Origin: Finegoldia magna
Lineage (GTDB): Bacteria; Bacillota; Clostridia; Tissierellales; Peptoniphilaceae
Assembly: GCF_018371055.1 (NCBI RefSeq)
Contig: NZ_JAGYZD010000098.1
Span: 1 to 6,008 of the forward strand
Direction: 5' to 3'
DNA: 6,008 nucleotides
Position 1 is the first letter of the stretch. Every line of letters begins with the position of its first letter. Positions 5,434 to 6,008 of this stretch are shown here, in pieces. The translations under genes and the position numbers were made by a program. The notes beneath the pieces were generated by a model. That model was not told the DNA's origin. It saw only the letters and a program-made list of their open reading frames with translations, and made no database searches.

Positions 5434-5457
5434 CCAGAAATGGTGAAAGTTTTTTTT
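5427..5457 (+). terminator. Riboswitch-controlled intrinsic terminator
   Basis: ACTTTTGCCA (5427-5436) pairs with TGGTGAAAGT (5441-5450) around a GAAA tetraloop, a 10-base-pair stem with two G-T wobbles, and runs directly into eight T residues (5450-5457). Its 5' arm contains 5428-5433, the same bases that close the aptamer's outer helix, so the two structures exclude each other. Ligand-stabilised aptamer should therefore prevent termination, giving an ON switch. Confidence 0.85.
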
Positions 5458-5484
5458 ATTATGAAATTAACAGGAGGTAAGAGA

Positions 5485-6008
5485 TTGGATTGGTACAAGG
5501 AATCTAATGAGAGTGTTATCAAAAGTTTGGACACTGATCAAAACAATGGTCTATCCGACAGTAAGGTAACGAGTTTGTTAGAAAAATACGGCAAGAACGT
5601 ATTAAAAGAAAAGAAGAAAAAGTCCATGGCAGCCAAATTAAAGGATCAATTTTTGGATCCTATGATAATTATTTTGCTATTGGCATCTATTTTATCCATG
5701 GCTATTGGGGAAGTCACAGATAGTATTATTATCATCGCTATCGTTATTGTGAATGCGGTTCTTTCGATTTATCAAGAAGGTAAGGCGGAACAAGCAATAG
5801 AAGCTTTGCAAAAAATGGCAAGTCCTAAAGCCAAGGTTATAAGAAACGGCAAGATTATGGAAGTGGATTCTCAAAATTTGGTTCCAGGAGATATCGTTGA
5901 ATTGGAAACGGGAGATATTATCCCTGCCGATTTGAAATTATTGGAATCTACTAACTTGAAAATCGACGAATCATCGTTGACTGGTGAATCTGTTGCTGTT
6001 GAAAAGAA
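5485..6008 (+). CDS. P2-type cation-transporting ATPase (Ca2+/Mn2+ type), N-terminal part, truncated by window edge
   Basis: The first 174 codons are present and the frame is open to the window end. The protein starts DWYKESNESV and contains the cation-ATPase N-terminal domain (about 2-50). Two membrane helices follow (about 57-74 and 79-96), then QEGKAEQAIEAL at the start of the actuator domain, LVPGDIVELETGDIIPADL (132-150), and SLTGESVAVEK with the TGES dephosphorylation motif at 166-169. This is the PMCA/SERCA-like P2 subgroup; in Firmicutes, members behind a yybP-ykoY riboswitch act as Mn2+ (and Ca2+) exporters. The phosphorylation DKTGT motif lies outside the window. The start is taken as TTG 5485 because AGGAGG (5472-5477) stands 7 bases before it and the family usually begins near this DWY. 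An in-frame ATG at 5461 would add eight residues but follows the T-run with no binding site. Confidence 0.9.
   Translation, partial: MDWYKESNESVIKSLDTDQNNGLSDSKVTSLLEKYGKNVLKEKKKKSMAAKLKDQFLDPMIIILLLASILSMAIGEVTDSIIIIAIVIVNAVLSIYQEGKAEQAIEALQKMASPKAKVIRNGKIMEVDSQNLVPGDIVELETGDIIPADLKLLESTNLKIDESSLTGESVAVEK

Noticed and set aside
5316..5484. A tRNA, T-box or other amino-acid leader upstream of the ATPase
   Set aside because: There is no T-box sequence, specifier loop or cloverleaf; the conserved blocks and the cation transporter downstream fit yybP-ykoY better.
5127..5534. A 135-codon open frame on the minus strand across the MBL-fold gene end, riboswitch and ATPase start
   Set aside because: It crosses three well-supported plus-strand features and resembles no known protein.

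Overview
The window looks like chromosomal DNA from a low-G+C Gram-positive bacterium. The evidence is AT-rich codon use, strong GGAGG-type ribosome binding sites, sigma-A-like promoters and intrinsic terminators. The gene families (plant-type glutamate-cysteine ligase paired with a glutathionylspermidine-synthase-like ATP-grasp, and a UlaG-like MBL-fold protein) fit an anaerobic Firmicute. A Gram-positive anaerobic coccus such as Finegoldia or Peptoniphilus is a guess from protein flavour, not shown.

Layout. Positions 1-604 (minus): a dCMP deaminase followed by the 5' end of pyruvate carboxylase, 11 bases apart. Positions 692-1346: a YefM/YoeB-family toxin-antitoxin module on the plus strand, with a clear promoter and TGTAC-type operator, bracketed by a perfect 30-base direct repeat that contains a terminator hairpin. 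Positions 1351-4431 (minus): a tight three-gene operon, ybaK-like Cys-tRNA(Pro) deacylase, then a GCS2-family glutamate-cysteine ligase, then an ATP-grasp ligase, ending at the second copy of that terminator. Positions 4557-5315 (plus): an MBL-fold metal-dependent hydrolase. Positions 5316-5484: a promoter, a manganese (yybP-ykoY) riboswitch and an overlapping intrinsic terminator. Positions 5485-6008 (plus): the N-terminal part of a P2-type Ca2+/Mn2+-transporting ATPase that runs off the window.

How it works together. The minus-strand operon should make gamma-glutamylcysteine and then a gamma-Glu-Cys-X thiol (glutathione or a relative), with a Cys-tRNA(Pro) proofreading enzyme as first gene. 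The riboswitch and ATPase form a self-contained metal export unit: the 3' strand of the aptamer's closing helix is also the 5' arm of the terminator, so Mn2+ binding should turn transcription on. The toxin-antitoxin module is a compositionally distinct insert (about 27% G+C against about 40% in sampled stretches of the thiol genes) that appears to have landed at, and duplicated, the terminator of the thiol operon.

No wholly unknown multi-gene system is evident. The most unusual items are the terminator-duplicating toxin-antitoxin insert, the thiol operon with its unassigned final ligase, and the compact riboswitch.
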